NCBI GenBank assembly: GCA_947499155.1
Contig: CANMND010000008.1
Location: forward strand, 20,557 to 84,556
Origin: an uncultured Sphingomonadales bacterium
GTDB lineage: Bacteria > Pseudomonadota > Alphaproteobacteria > Sphingomonadales > Rhodothalassiaceae
Length of the DNA: 64,000 bases
Direction: 5' to 3'
A model generated the notes under the pieces. That model was not told where the DNA came from. It made no database searches and was given only the letters and a program-made list of their open reading frames with translations. Numbering within the stretch: the stretch's first letter is position 1; the number at the start of each line of letters is the position of its first letter. Positions 55,866 through 64,000 of this stretch are shown here, piece after piece. The position numbers and the translations under genes were made by a program.

Positions 55866-56399
55866 TTACTTCTTCTTGCCTTCCTTGCGGAAGATATATT
55901 CACCAGCATAACGCACACCCTTGCCCTTATAGGGCTCTGGCTTGCGATAGGCGCGAATGACAGCGGCCACCTGGCCAACCTGTTGCTTGTCGATGCCCGA
56001 AATCAGGATTGTTGTCTGATCCGGTGTCTTAATATCGATTCCATCAGGAATAGGGAAGTCAATATCGTGGCTGTAGCCAAGTTGAAGGTTCAAGACCGGA
56101 CCCTTGACCTGCGCACGATAACCCACGCCAGTAATCTCAAGTTTCCTCTCAAAGCCTTTGCTGACGCCTTCAACCAGGTTGAAAACCAGCGTGCGCTGCA
56201 TTCCCCACATGGAACGGGCGCGCTGAGTTTTTTCCTTGGGCGTAATGGAAATCTGATTGTTTTCAAATGCGATATTCACATCATCAACCAGTGTTGCAGC
56301 CAATTCACCCTTTGGGCCCTTAACTGAAACTGCACTTCCATCAACCGACACAGACACGCCGGACGGGACATCGATCGGTAATTTTCCGATACGCGACAT
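55866..56399 (-). CDS. rplF: 50S ribosomal protein L6
   Basis: A 177-residue uL6, the same length as E. coli L6, near the factor-binding site of the large subunit. [17 protein letters not shown] starts it at 56399; the longer frame upstream lies inside rpsH. The C-terminal [26 protein letters not shown], in parts, is typical. It lies between rpsH and rplR. Confidence 0.97.
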   Translation of the reverse strand: MSRIGKLPIDVPSGVSVSVDGSAVSVKGPKGELAATLVDDVNIAFENNQISITPKEKTQRARSMWGMQRTLVFNLVEGVSKGFERKLEITGVGYRAQVKGPVLNLQLGYSHDIDFPIPDGIDIKTPDQTTILISGIDKQQVGQVAAVIRAYRKPEPYKGKGVRYAGEYIFRKEGKKK

Positions 56400-56424
56400 T
56401 ATTCTTTTCCTCGCTCCAGCCGGC

Positions 56425-56823
56425 CTAGAAAACCGTGCAAATAACTTCGCCACCGACATTTTGGTCACGTGCTTCCGCGTCAGAAAGCACACCCTTCGGT
56501 GTCGAAACAATTGAAATACCAAGGCCATTGGCAACACGTGGAAGCGTGGTGACGCCCGAATAAATACGGCGGCCAGGCTTTGATACGCGCTGGATTGACC
56601 GGATAACCGGTGCACCCTCATGGTATTTCAGGCGAATCCGCAATTCGGCCTTGTTATTCTCAAGGTCGTCACGCTCATAGCCCAGAATGAAACCTTCGCG
56701 CTCCAGAACATCCAAAACACGCTGACGCTGTTTGGAGGCTGGCGCCTTGATTTCATCCTTGCGGGCCTGCAAGCCATTACGGATACGGGTAAGCATATCA
56801 CCCAATGGATCTGTCATGGACAT
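56425..56823 (-). CDS. rpsH: 30S ribosomal protein S8
   Basis: A 132-residue uS8, which binds the central domain of 16S rRNA and in E. coli represses the spc operon by binding its own m[23 protein letters not shown] at the start and the [28 protein letters not shown] end, in parts, are diagnostic. No S8 target hairpin was verified here. It lies ten bases after rpsN. Confidence 0.97.
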   Translation of the reverse strand: MSMTDPLGDMLTRIRNGLQARKDEIKAPASKQRQRVLDVLEREGFILGYERDDLENNKAELRIRLKYHEGAPVIRSIQRVSKPGRRIYSGVTTLPRVANGLGISIVSTPKGVLSDAEARDQNVGGEVICTVF

Positions 56824-56833
56824 GGGGTGCTCC

Positions 56834-57139
56834 TTACCAGCTCGATTTCACGACGCCCGGAACCTGACCTGTAGCGGCCAGATCGCGCAACGCGATACGA
56901 GACATTCTGAACTTGCGATAATAGGCACGCGGACGGCCCGTGATCTCGCAACGATTACGCAGGCGAGTCGGTGCCGAATTTCGTGGCAACTCAGCCAGCT
57001 GGAGACGAGCCATAAAACGGTCCTCCTCCGGCAATGACCGATCTTCGGCAATTGCTTTAAGACGTGCACGTTTTGCTGCGAATTTCTTAACAAGCCTCTC
57101 ACGACGCTTGTTTTTCTCGATGGCGCTTTTCTTAGCCAT
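56834..57139 (-). CDS. rpsN: 30S ribosomal protein S14, zinc-free form
   Basis: A 101-residue uS14 of the long, zinc-independent class: it lacks the CxxC pairs, having a single Cys in [11 protein letters not shown]. The end, [24 protein letters not shown], in parts, is typical. It is located on the small-subunit head. It lies between rplE and rpsH. The length equals E. coli S14 (101). Confidence 0.97.
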   Translation of the reverse strand: MAKKSAIEKNKRRERLVKKFAAKRARLKAIAEDRSLPEEDRFMARLQLAELPRNSAPTRLRNRCEITGRPRAYYRKFRMSRIALRDLAATGQVPGVVKSSW

Positions 57140-57157
57140 GTGCTTTGCCCACCCGGC

Positions 57158-57718
57158 TCAGTTCTGCACGAACGGCATATCGAATCCGCGAAGCAGCTCA
57201 CGCGCTTCGTCGTCATTCTTTGCCGATGTGCAAATGATAATATCCATGCCCCGAACAATATCGACCTGGTCGTATGAAATTTCGGGAAACACGATCTGCT
57301 CCTTCAGGCCCATAGCATAGTTGCCACGGCCATCGAAACTCTTGGGATTGACTCCGCGGAAGTCACGAACACGCGGCAGCGCAATCGTCACCAGACGGTC
57401 CAGGAATTCGTACATTCTCTGCCCGCGCAGTGTCACCTTCACGCCAATCGGCATACCATCGCGCAGCTTAAACCCTGCAATGGACTGCTTGGCCCGTGTG
57501 ATCACCGGCTTCTGGCCAGAGATAGCAGCGATTTCCTCAACCACCTTGTTAATGCGCTTGGAATCGCCAACTGCGTCTCCTGCGCCCACATTGATGACGA
57601 TTTTCTGAAGCCGCGGGATTTCCATAACGTTCTTGTAGCCGAACTTTTCTGTCAGCTGCTTGCGTACCTCGTCATAACGGGCACGCATACGCGGAACATA
57701 GGTCTGTGCCTCAGACAT
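57158..57718 (-). CDS. rplE: 50S ribosomal protein L5
   Basis: A 186-residue uL5, which binds 5S rRNA and contacts the P-site t[43 protein letters not shown] and [20 protein letters not shown] are its conserved blocks, in parts. Its start overlaps the rplX stop by eight bases. It is slightly longer than E. coli L5 (179) at the N terminus. Confidence 0.97.
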   Translation of the reverse strand: MSEAQTYVPRMRARYDEVRKQLTEKFGYKNVMEIPRLQKIVINVGAGDAVGDSKRINKVVEEIAAISGQKPVITRAKQSIAGFKLRDGMPIGVKVTLRGQRMYEFLDRLVTIALPRVRDFRGVNPKSFDGRGNYAMGLKEQIVFPEISYDQVDIVRGMDIIICTSAKNDDEARELLRGFDMPFVQN

Positions 57719-58028
57719 CTATCACCTCACCGGACTTTCTCGCCACACGAACCTTGCGGCCATTGTCAAGAAACTTGAAGCCTACACGGGTTGGCGCGCC
57801 GTCCTTGGGATCCTCGATTGCAAGATTGGATACCGCAATCGGTGCTTCCATTTGCGCAATCCCGCCAGGATCGGTCTGAGTCGGCTTTTTGTGCCGTGAG
57901 ACCATGTTGACACCCTGGACTACTGCACGGTTCTCACTCGGTATCATGCGAATGATCTCACCACGCTTGCCCTTGTCGCGGCCAGCGAGAACGACGACTT
58001 TGTCGCCTTTCTTCAGTTTCGCAGCCAT
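57711..58028 (-). CDS. rplX: 50S ribosomal protein L24
   Basis: A 105-residue uL24, an assembly initiator of the large subunit. [20 protein letters not shown] is the KOW motif, and [26 protein letters not shown] follows in parts. A GTG one codon upstream is in frame; the ATG at 58028 is adopted, which shares one base with the rplN stop. It lies between rplN and rplE. Confidence 0.95.
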   Translation of the reverse strand: MAAKLKKGDKVVVLAGRDKGKRGEIIRMIPSENRAVVQGVNMVSRHKKPTQTDPGGIAQMEAPIAVSNLAIEDPKDGAPTRVGFKFLDNGRKVRVARKSGEVIDV

Positions 58029-58396
58029 CACAGAACCTCCGGTGCCAGCGAAATGATTTTCATTTGCTTTGTCGCCCGCAATTCACGAACAACCGGCCCG
58101 AAAATACGGGTACCGATCGGCTCGCCCTGCTTGTTAATCAGAACAGCAGCATTGCGGTCAAAGCGAATGGCGGAACCGTCGGCTCGACGGATTTCCTTGG
58201 CAGTGCGCACAATAACGGCGCGATGGACGTCACCCTTCTTCACGCGACCGCGTGGAATGGCTTCTTTGACGGACACCACAATCACGTCACCGATGCCAGC
58301 GGTCATCTTTTTAGACCCGCCAAGCACCTTGATGCACTGCACCCTCTTGGCGCCGGAATTATCGGCGACGTCGAGGTTCGTCTGCATCTGGATCAT
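58028..58396 (-). CDS. rplN: 50S ribosomal protein L14
   Basis: A 122-residue uL14 at the subunit interface. [20 protein letters not shown] at the start and [24 protein letters not shown] at the end, in parts, are diagnostic. It lies 42 bases after rpsQ and overlaps the start of rplX. Its length is one less than in E. coli (123), and no odd features are seen. Confidence 0.97.
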   Translation of the reverse strand: MIQMQTNLDVADNSGAKRVQCIKVLGGSKKMTAGIGDVIVVSVKEAIPRGRVKKGDVHRAVIVRTAKEIRRADGSAIRFDRNAAVLINKQGEPIGTRIFGPVVRELRATKQMKIISLAPEVL

Positions 58397-58438
58397 CGAC
58401 TCACATCCTCAAACTGTTGGTCATTGCCCACCAAGGGG

Positions 58439-58687
58439 TCAGACCGTTTCAACATGCTCACCGCTCACGACGGTCCAGCATTTATGTTTGGAAATCGGAC
58501 GGCACTCTTCGATGCGCACCCGGTCTCCTGGTTTCCATTCATTCTTCTCGTCATGTGCCTGATACTTTTTTGTACGACGCACAATTTTGCCGAGAAGCGG
58601 ATGTTTAAAGCGGCGCTCGACAGAGACAACTATCGTCTTGTCAGTGCGATCGCTTACAACCGTTCCCAATAGAATTCGTTTCGGCAT
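58439..58687 (-). CDS. rpsQ: 30S ribosomal protein S17
   Basis: An 82-residue uS17, a primary 16S rRNA-binding protein. [24 protein letters not shown] and [18 protein letters not shown] are its diagnostic parts, read in pieces. It lies 28 bases after rpmC and before rplN, as usual. The start [11 protein letters not shown] is typical of alphaproteobacteria. Confidence 0.96.
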   Translation of the reverse strand: MPKRILLGTVVSDRTDKTIVVSVERRFKHPLLGKIVRRTKKYQAHDEKNEWKPGDRVRIEECRPISKHKCWTVVSGEHVETV

Positions 58688-58715
58688 GACCGTCCTCTCA
58701 AACCTTCAACAACAC

Positions 58716-58907
58716 TCAGGCCGGGCGCTGTTCGCCGAGGATCGTCTTGATCCGGGCGATGTTGCGACGCACCTGGCGCATCCGATCTGTGTTTTCCAAC
58801 TGGCCTGAGGCCCCCTGGAAACGCAGATTGAACTGCTCTTTTTTCAACTGGCCGAGCGTAGTTGACAGCTCGTCCCTGGTCTTCGCTCTATAATCCGCAG
58901 CTTTCAT
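58716..58907 (-). CDS. rpmC: 50S ribosomal protein L29
   Basis: A 63-residue uL29 (same length as E. coli) at the tunnel exit, where signal recognition particle and trigger factor dock. Helices are [27 protein letters not shown], in parts, and [16 protein letters not shown]. It lies between rplP and rpsQ with short gaps. It is a canonical member. Confidence 0.96.
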   Translation of the reverse strand: MKAADYRAKTRDELSTTLGQLKKEQFNLRFQGASGQLENTDRMRQVRRNIARIKTILGEQRPA

Positions 58908-58931
58908 CGCTCGCGCTCCTCTGCATCCGGC

Positions 58932-59342
58932 CTAGAACCGGCGCATGACGAATTTTGTACTAATTGGCAGCTTGGCCGCAGCACGTTCAAAAGCACCACG
59001 AGCCAGATCTTCCGGCACACCGTCCAATTCAAACATCACACGACCTGGCCTAATCCTGGCAGCCCAGAATTCCGGCGCACCCTTACCTTTACCCATACGA
59101 ACTTCCGTCGGCTTGCCCGAAACTGGTACGTCAGGGAAAACACGGATCCAGACCTTGCCTGTACGCTTGATATGTCGGGTCATTGCCCGGCGTGCAGCTT
59201 CAATCTGGCGCGCTGTAATACGCCCTGGTTCCGTTGCCTTCAACCCATAAGAGCCGAAATCCAGGTTTGTGCCGCCCGTTGCAAGGCCCTTGATACGGCC
59301 TTTATGCGCTTTGCGGAATTTTGTTCTCTTCGGCTGTAACAT
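58932..59342 (-). CDS. rplP: 50S ribosomal protein L16
   Basis: A 136-residue uL16, the same length as in E. coli, at the A-site finger. [24 protein letters not shown] starts it, in parts, and [24 protein letters not shown] is its hallmark. It follows rpsC by 20 bases and precedes rpmC. No odd features. Confidence 0.97.
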   Translation of the reverse strand: MLQPKRTKFRKAHKGRIKGLATGGTNLDFGSYGLKATEPGRITARQIEAARRAMTRHIKRTGKVWIRVFPDVPVSGKPTEVRMGKGKGAPEFWAARIRPGRVMFELDGVPEDLARGAFERAAAKLPISTKFVMRRF

Positions 59343-59362
59343 GATCCGTTACCCTCACACTC

Positions 59363-60070
59363 TTATCGGTCTTGACGGCGTCCGCCTGAACCACCTGTCG
59401 CTTGTGCATCCTGCTGGCGTTTTTCATGAGCATATGGATCGTGTTCCATGATCTCACCTTTAAACACCCAGACCTTGATACCACAAATCCCATAGGCCGT
59501 ATTCGCCCGCGCCGTACCGTAATCAATATCAGCACGCAGCGTATGAAGCGGAACGCGACCTTCACGATACCATTCTGTGCGGGCGATTTCCGCACCGCCC
59601 AGACGTCCACCCGCATTCACCCGGATACCAAGTGCGCCAAGACGCATCGCGGACTGGACAGCACGTTTCATAGCCCGACGAAAAGCAACGCGACGCTCAA
59701 GCTGTTGCGCAATGCCCTCGGCAATAAGCGTGGCATCAATCTCAGGCTTGCGGATCTCAACGATATTAAGTGTCGTCTCCTGACCCGTCAGCTTGCTCAG
59801 ATCGGAGCGCAGCTTATCAATGTCTGCGCCCTTTTTGCCGATGATTACGCCCGGACGTGCAGAATAAACAGTCACACGCGGCTTTTTGGCTGGACGCTCA
59901 ATGACGACACGACTTACACCGGCCTGAGCCAGTCGATCCTTGATATACTCCCGGATCTTGATGTCCTCATGCAGCAGCTTGCCATATTCGCCACGATCGG
60001 CATACCAGCGGGAATCCCACGTGCGGTTAACGCCAAGTCGTAGCCCAATTGGATTGACCTTATTACCCAT
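59363..60070 (-). CDS. rpsC: 30S ribosomal protein S3
   Basis: A 235-residue uS3, which lines the mRNA entry and has helicase activity with S4/S5. [22 protein letters not shown] opens it, in parts. [14 protein letters not shown] is the KH-domain GxxG loop, and [14 protein letters not shown] sequence ([16 protein letters not shown]) is at the end. It lies two bases after rplV. Close to the E. coli length (233). Confidence 0.97.
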   Translation of the reverse strand: MGNKVNPIGLRLGVNRTWDSRWYADRGEYGKLLHEDIKIREYIKDRLAQAGVSRVVIERPAKKPRVTVYSARPGVIIGKKGADIDKLRSDLSKLTGQETTLNIVEIRKPEIDATLIAEGIAQQLERRVAFRRAMKRAVQSAMRLGALGIRVNAGGRLGGAEIARTEWYREGRVPLHTLRADIDYGTARANTAYGICGIKVWVFKGEIMEHDPYAHEKRQQDAQATGGSGGRRQDR

Positions 60071-60072
60071 GC

Positions 60073-60450
60073 CTAAATCTCCTCAACTTCGCGGACCACG
60101 ATCCGAATACGACTGAACGGCTTCAGGATCTTGCCAACACGTCCGCGAGCACGGGCACGGAAACGCTTCATTACCAGGGACTTTCCAACGCTTGCTTCGA
60201 CCACAACCAGCTGGTCAACATCCAGATTGTGGTTGTTTTCCGCGTTTGCGACCGCTGATTCCAGAACCTTGCGGACCTGCTCGGCTGCTGCCCGACGATT
60301 AAACTGCAAGGATGTCAGCGCTTTTTCTACCGGCATCCCGCGAATCGTCTCAGCCACAAGATTAAGCTTTTGCGGCGAGCCGCGGAGCATTGTGCCCACA
60401 GCCAACGCTTCATTTTCAGCGACGCGGCGAGGATTGACTTGCTTGCCCAC
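60073..60450 (-). CDS. rplV: 50S ribosomal protein L22
   Basis: A 125-residue uL22, whose beta-hairpin lines the exit tunnel and is a known site of macrolide resistance. [29 protein letters not shown] and the loop [27 protein letters not shown] are its marks, in parts. It lies two bases after rpsS. It has about 15 extra residues at the N terminus over E. coli (110), as in other alphaproteobacteria. Confidence 0.97.
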   Translation of the reverse strand: MGKQVNPRRVAENEALAVGTMLRGSPQKLNLVAETIRGMPVEKALTSLQFNRRAAAEQVRKVLESAVANAENNHNLDVDQLVVVEASVGKSLVMKRFRARARGRVGKILKPFSRIRIVVREVEEI

Positions 60451-60452
60451 GA

Positions 60453-60731
60453 TTAATTTCTCCTCGCCTTTTTGTCCGCCGCATGACCGTGATAGGTCCG
60501 CGTCGGCGAGAATTCACCAAGCTTATGTCCGACCATTTCTTCCGTTACATAAACCGGAACAAATTTCTGGCCGTTATAAACATTAAAGGTAAGCCCTACG
60601 AATTGCGGCATGATGGTGGATCTGCGCGACCATGTCTTGATCACCTGCTTTTTTCCACCATCCTGCATTCCTTCCGCTTTTTTCAGCAGCGAAAGCTCTA
60701 CAAATGGGCCTTTCCAGACAGAACGTGCCAT
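60453..60731 (-). CDS. rpsS: 30S ribosomal protein S19
   Basis: A 92-residue uS19 (same length as E. coli) on the small-subunit head. [37 protein letters not shown] and [20 protein letters not shown] are its marks. It lies 12 bases after rplB and two before rplV. Confidence 0.97.
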   Translation of the reverse strand: MARSVWKGPFVELSLLKKAEGMQDGGKKQVIKTWSRRSTIMPQFVGLTFNVYNGQKFVPVYVTEEMVGHKLGEFSPTRTYHGHAADKKARRN

Positions 60732-60743
60732 TTCTACAGACCC

Positions 60744-61580
60744 CTATCGCTTCTTGCGCTCGTGCCGCGAACGCACGATGTATTTGTCAGTGGACTTGTT
60801 CGACCGGGTTTTCGCGCCCTTGGTCGATTTGCCCCATGGAGTAACCGGATGACGGCCACCAGATGTCCGGCCTTCACCACCACCATGTGGATGATCAACC
60901 GGGTTCATGGCAACACCACGAACCGACGGACGAAACCCAAGCCAACGGGAACGTCCAGCTTTCGCCAGCGTCTGGTTTTTCTTGTCCGGGTTCGAAACGG
61001 CACCAACTGTCGCCATGCACTCGGCACGCACCCGACGCTGCTCGCCTGAAGCGAGACGCAAAATCGCGTAGCCCTGGTCACGACCAACGAGTTGAACATA
61101 GGTTCCGGCTGCCCGGGCAATCTTGCCGCCTGCGCCAGCCTTCAATTCCACATTGTGCACGATGGTGCCAACCGGAATGGCCGAAAGAGGCATGGCATTG
61201 CCAGGCTTCACATCAACCCGTGCGCCAGAGACGACCTTGTCACCGGCTGCAAGACGTTGCGGCGCGATGATATAGGCCTGCTCGCCATCCTCATACGTGA
61301 TGAGTGCGATAAATGCCGACCGGTTTGGATCATACTCCAGGCGCTCAACCGTTGCCTGCACATCAAATTTGTTGCGCCGGAAATCAATGACGCGATAGGT
61401 GCGCTTGTGCCCGCCACCGCGACGCCGGGCCGTGATATGCCCGTTATGATTGCGCCCGCCCTTTTTGGACAGACCCTTAGTCAGCTTCTTGACCGGGTCG
61501 CCCTTATGAAGGCCTGATCGATCCACCAGAACAAGACCACGCTGACTCGGGGTGACTGGCTTATAATGTTTCAATGCCAT
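60744..61580 (-). CDS. rplB: 50S ribosomal protein L2
   Basis: A 278-residue uL2, needed for peptidyl-transferase assembly. The conserved C-terminal block is [21 protein letters not shown], with the functional His in PVDHPHGGG, and [19 protein letters not shown] is near the N terminus. It lies three bases after rplW and before rpsS. Length is normal (E. coli 273). Confidence 0.97.
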   Translation of the reverse strand: MALKHYKPVTPSQRGLVLVDRSGLHKGDPVKKLTKGLSKKGGRNHNGHITARRRGGGHKRTYRVIDFRRNKFDVQATVERLEYDPNRSAFIALITYEDGEQAYIIAPQRLAAGDKVVSGARVDVKPGNAMPLSAIPVGTIVHNVELKAGAGGKIARAAGTYVQLVGRDQGYAILRLASGEQRRVRAECMATVGAVSNPDKKNQTLAKAGRSRWLGFRPSVRGVAMNPVDHPHGGGEGRTSGGRHPVTPWGKSTKGAKTRSNKSTDKYIVRSRHERKKR

Positions 61581-61583
61581 TGC

Positions 61584-61877
61584 TTAAATCCCCGTCGTAA
61601 CATCGATGCTATGGCCCTCGGCAAGGGTCACCATCGCTTTTCTCACATCAGGACGGCGGCCAATCACACCACGGAAGCGCTTAATCTTACCCTTCTGCAC
61701 CAGTGTGTTGACCTTCCTGACCTTGACATCAAACAGGGCTTCCACAGCCGCCTTGATCTGCGGCTTGGTTGCACTTGGTTTGACCACAAAGGTCACCTGA
61801 TTGTTTTCCGCACCCAGAGTTGCTTTTTCAGTAATCACAGGGCGCAGGATTACATCGTAATGATTATGGCTGCTCAT
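61584..61877 (-). CDS. rplW: 50S ribosomal protein L23
   Basis: A 97-residue uL23 at the tunnel exit, docking site of trigger factor and [29 protein letters not shown], in parts, and [18 protein letters not shown] are diagnostic. Its start overlaps the rplD stop by four bases, so they are translationally coupled. Confidence 0.97.
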   Translation of the reverse strand: MSSHNHYDVILRPVITEKATLGAENNQVTFVVKPSATKPQIKAAVEALFDVKVRKVNTLVQKGKIKRFRGVIGRRPDVRKAMVTLAEGHSIDVTTGI

Positions 61878-62494
61878 TTCAGCCTCTCCGCAAGTTTTTC
61901 GAGAGCAGACCGGGTCAGGACCAGTGTGTCACGACGCAATATGTCATAAACATTGGCACCCTGAGTTGGCAGCACATCGATATTGGGAATATTCGCAGCA
62001 GCACGCTTTACATTCACGTCAATCTCAGAGCCATCAATGAAAAGCGCATTGGCAAGACCGAGTTTTTCGAGCTTTTCCCGAAATACTTTCGTCTTACCCT
62101 CATCAAGCGAGAGAGCCTCTAGGATAATGAGACGGCCTTCCGCATGTTTGGCGCTGAGCGCGGTCTTAAGACCAAGCTTGCGCACCTTCTTGGGAAGAGA
62201 ATAGCCATGATCGCGCGGGATCGGCCCAAAGGCGCGTCCGCCTCCACGAAACAGATTGGCTGCACGGTTGCCATGACGGGCATTACCGGAACCCTTCTGC
62301 GCATAGGCTTTCTTGCTTGTGAGCTTCACATCCGACCGGAACTTCACAGCGTGTGTGCCGGCCCGGCGCTTTGCAAGCTGCCAGTTTACGATACGGTGAA
62401 GGATGTCGGGCCGGGCCTCGAGGGCGAAAATCGCCTTGTCGAGTTCAATCGAACCTGCCTTTTCGGCATCCAGTGTCAAGACGTCGGCTTTCAT
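61874..62494 (-). CDS. rplD: 50S ribosomal protein L4
   Basis: A 206-residue uL4 with an extended loop into the exit tunnel; in E. coli it also represses the S10 operon. The loop is [24 protein letters not shown] and [27 protein letters not shown], in parts. It lies six bases after rplC and overlaps rplW. Any S10 leader that L4 might bind would be to the right, beyond the part seen. Confidence 0.97.
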   Translation of the reverse strand: MKADVLTLDAEKAGSIELDKAIFALEARPDILHRIVNWQLAKRRAGTHAVKFRSDVKLTSKKAYAQKGSGNARHGNRAANLFRGGGRAFGPIPRDHGYSLPKKVRKLGLKTALSAKHAEGRLIILEALSLDEGKTKVFREKLEKLGLANALFIDGSEIDVNVKRAAANIPNIDVLPTQGANVYDILRRDTLVLTRSALEKLAERLK

Positions 62495-62500
62495 TGGTCC

Positions 62501-63271
62501 TTATTCCTTCGTCTCGCTCTCGGTTGGCGTCTCAGCGGTCTCAACCGCTGGTGCATCAACCTTTGTGTCAGATGTGGCAACATCATCAGCTTTAGGTGCC
62601 ACGTGAATGGCTGCTGGGCGCGGTGCATCTTCAGGAATCGGAGCCTTCTCCGCATCCTGGACCAGTATCCAGCCGCCTTTTGCGCCAGGCACAGCCCCGC
62701 GCACCAGAACCAGGCCTTCGTCAGGCCTCACATCCACAATCTCCAGATTCTGGGTCGTGACACGTACATTACCCATCTGGCCAGCCATCTTTTTGCCCTT
62801 GAACACCTTGCCAGGATCCTGACACTGTCCAGTTGAGCCATGGCTTCTGTGTGAAATGGACACACCATGTGTCGCCCGCAGGCCGCCAAAGTTATGGCGC
62901 TTCATACTACCGGCAAAGCCCTTGCCCTTGCTGGTGCCGCTGACGTCAACCTTTTGACCGGGGACAAAGTGATCAACGGTGAGTGTTGCACCCACATCAA
63001 TCATATTATCGTCACTCACCCGGAACTCGGCCAAACGCATCTTGGGCTCAACCTCTGCCTTGGCAAAGTGGCCACGCATCGGCGCTGCAACATTCTTTAC
63101 CTTGGCTTTGCCCACGCCAAGCTGAACAGCTGTGTAGCCATCTCGCCCGTTGGTGCGCTGGGACACAACCTGGCAGTTTTCTACCAACAGAACCGTCACG
63201 GGAACGTGGCGTCCTGCGGTGTCAAATACCCGGGTCATACCCATCTTTTTTGCAATCAATCCTGTTCGCAT
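62501..63271 (-). CDS. rplC: 50S ribosomal protein L3 with acidic C-terminal extension
   Basis: A 256-residue uL3, an assembly initiator near the peptidyl-transferase centre. The core (1-210) has [14 protein letters not shown] and the loop [27 protein letters not shown], in parts. Beyond the E. coli length (209) is an extension of about 45 residues, acidic and rich in Ala, Thr and Glu, ending TPTESETKE. Similar tails occur in other alphaproteobacteria. It lies six bases after rpsJ. Confidence 0.97.
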   Translation of the reverse strand: MRTGLIAKKMGMTRVFDTAGRHVPVTVLLVENCQVVSQRTNGRDGYTAVQLGVGKAKVKNVAAPMRGHFAKAEVEPKMRLAEFRVSDDNMIDVGATLTVDHFVPGQKVDVSGTSKGKGFAGSMKRHNFGGLRATHGVSISHRSHGSTGQCQDPGKVFKGKKMAGQMGNVRVTTQNLEIVDVRPDEGLVLVRGAVPGAKGGWILVQDAEKAPIPEDAPRPAAIHVAPKADDVATSDTKVDAPAVETAETPTESETKE

Positions 63272-63277
63272 GACTGA

Positions 63278-63592
63278 TTACCCCTGCAGCTTGATCTCGA
63301 CGTCCACACCCGCCGAAAGATCCAGCTTCATAAGTGCGTCCACCGTCTGCGGGGTAGGGTCGATGATGTCGAGGAGGCGTTTGTGGGTACGCACCTCAAA
63401 CTGCTCGCGCGATGTCTTGTTCACATGCGGCGAACGCAGAACAGTAAACTTCTCAATCTTTGTTGGCATGGGGATCGGCCCCAATACCAGCGCGCCAGTC
63501 CGCTTGGCAGTATTGGCGATCTCACCAGAAGCCTGGTCCAGGATTCTGTGATCAAACGCCTTCAAGCGGATGCGTATATTTTGCGCTTCCAT
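63278..63592 (-). CDS. rpsJ: 30S ribosomal protein S10
   Basis: A 104-residue uS10, also the NusE transcription antitermination factor. [21 protein letters not shown], in parts, [30 protein letters not shown] and RTHKRLLDI are diagnostic. It is the first gene of the S10 operon, following tuf by 45 bases, as in many bacteria where tuf leads directly into it. Confidence 0.97.
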   Translation of the reverse strand: MEAQNIRIRLKAFDHRILDQASGEIANTAKRTGALVLGPIPMPTKIEKFTVLRSPHVNKTSREQFEVRTHKRLLDIIDPTPQTVDALMKLDLSAGVDVEIKLQG

Positions 63593-63637
63593 ATCTACTT
63601 ACTCTCCCAACCGCGACAGGCGCGGAGGCAACCTACC

Positions 63638-64000
63638 TTACTCGACAATCGATGCGACGACGCCTGCACCAACGGTGCGGCCACCTTCGCGGATGGCAAA
63701 GCGCAAGCCCTCGTTCATGGCGATGGGAGCGATCAGCTCAACACCAAGCGTTACGTTATCGCCTGGCATCACCATTTCAGTCCCCTCAGGAAGCGTCACC
63801 ATGCCGGTCACGTCCGTGGTCCGGAAATAGAACTGCGGGCGATAGTTCGCAAAGAACGGTGTATGACGACCACCCTCTTCCTTCGTCAGGATATAGGTCT
63901 CGGCATTGAACTTCGTGTGCGGCGTGATCGAACCGGGCTTGGCCAGAACCTGACCACGCTCCACGTCCTCACGACCAACGCCACGAAGCAGCGCGCCAAT
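63638..64000 (-). CDS. tuf: elongation factor Tu (3' end only; 5' part beyond window)
   Basis: The last 120 residues of EF-Tu, running off the right edge. The frame covers the second and third beta-barrel domains, with [21 protein letters not shown] near the edge (in parts), [36 protein letters not shown] and [15 protein letters not shown] at the end. EF-Tu delivers aminoacyl-tRNA to the ribosome. The GTPase domain is not visible. It leads into rpsJ, 45 bases on. Confidence 0.96.
   Translation of the reverse strand: MGALLRGVGREDVERGQVLAKPGSITPHTKFNAETYILTKEEGGRHTPFFANYRPQFYFRTTDVTGMVTLPEGTEMVMPGDNVTLGVELIAPIAMNEGLRFAIREGGRTVGAGVVASIVE

Noticed and set aside
1..64000. CRISPR arrays, insertion sequences, prophage genes, tRNA genes.
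   Set aside because: No spaced direct repeats, transposase motifs, phage genes or cloverleaf-like sequences were seen on reading through the window.

Overview
The window is a chromosomal segment of an alphaproteobacterium of middling GC content. The evidence is a circularly permuted (two-piece) tmRNA gene next to an alpha-type sspB, an alphaproteobacterial 6S RNA beside zapA and a DUF4164 coiled-coil gene, CobS/CobT chelatase subunits, an NDUFAF5-like methyltransferase, a comF-grxC-nitrilase-DUF1178 run, and a ribosomal protein L3 with a long acidic tail. A mid-GC order such as Kordiimonadales or Emcibacterales is possible, but I cannot place it further from sequence alone. I see no insertion sequence, prophage, CRISPR array or tRNA gene. 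The window reads as ordinary core chromosome with a few accessory genes.

Layout. At 1-1.5 kb, on the minus strand, are the end of a YmdB-type phosphoesterase gene, 6S RNA, zapA and a small coiled-coil gene. At 1.7-9.3 kb, on the plus strand, is a central carbon cluster (transketolase, GAPDH, phosphoglycerate kinase, class I aldolase), followed by a ThiE-like protein, a CrcB fluoride channel and an RluC-type pseudouridine synthase. At 9.3-19.3 kb are an acyl-CoA ligase, a TonB-like lipoprotein, a small ABM-fold protein, a TerB-J-domain protein, a drug/metabolite transporter, a peptidoglycan amidase with a secreted helical protein, two DUF465 proteins, a GGDEF protein and purEK. At 19.3-23.7 kb, on the minus strand, is a likely lysine-degradation operon: lysine/saccharopine dehydrogenase, a TPP enzyme of unknown role and an ALDH7-type semialdehyde dehydrogenase. 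At 23.8-26.1 kb are folA and thyA with a hydrolase on the opposite strand between them.

At 26.2-30.6 kb, on the plus strand, are a globin-coupled chemoreceptor, ssrA, sspB, fumC and a ribbon-helix-helix gene. ssrA encodes the degradation tag and SspB is the adaptor that delivers tagged proteins to ClpXP, so both halves of one quality-control pathway lie side by side. At 30.6-39.7 kb are housekeeping genes: DUF1178, a nitrilase, grxC, comF, cobT, cobS, bolA, rpmB, a phytase-like esterase, the NDUFAF5-like methyltransferase and a DUF442 protein. At 39.9-46.6 kb is an envelope block: a lipidated subtilase with a C-terminal beta-rich domain, two small lipoproteins, a PepSY/response-regulator/histidine-kinase operon and a universal stress protein.

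From 46.6 kb to the end, on the minus strand, is the S10-spc-alpha ribosomal super-operon, read from the right edge: tuf, rpsJ, rplC and onwards to rpoA and rplQ, with secY and adk inside it. A strong terminator after rplQ separates it from htrA and rarA, which overlap by four bases. No clearly new multi-gene system is evident. The best leads are the TPP enzyme in the lysine operon, the lipidated subtilase with its overlapping lipoprotein, the amidase-linked secreted helical protein, and the ssrA-sspB linkage with its short tag.
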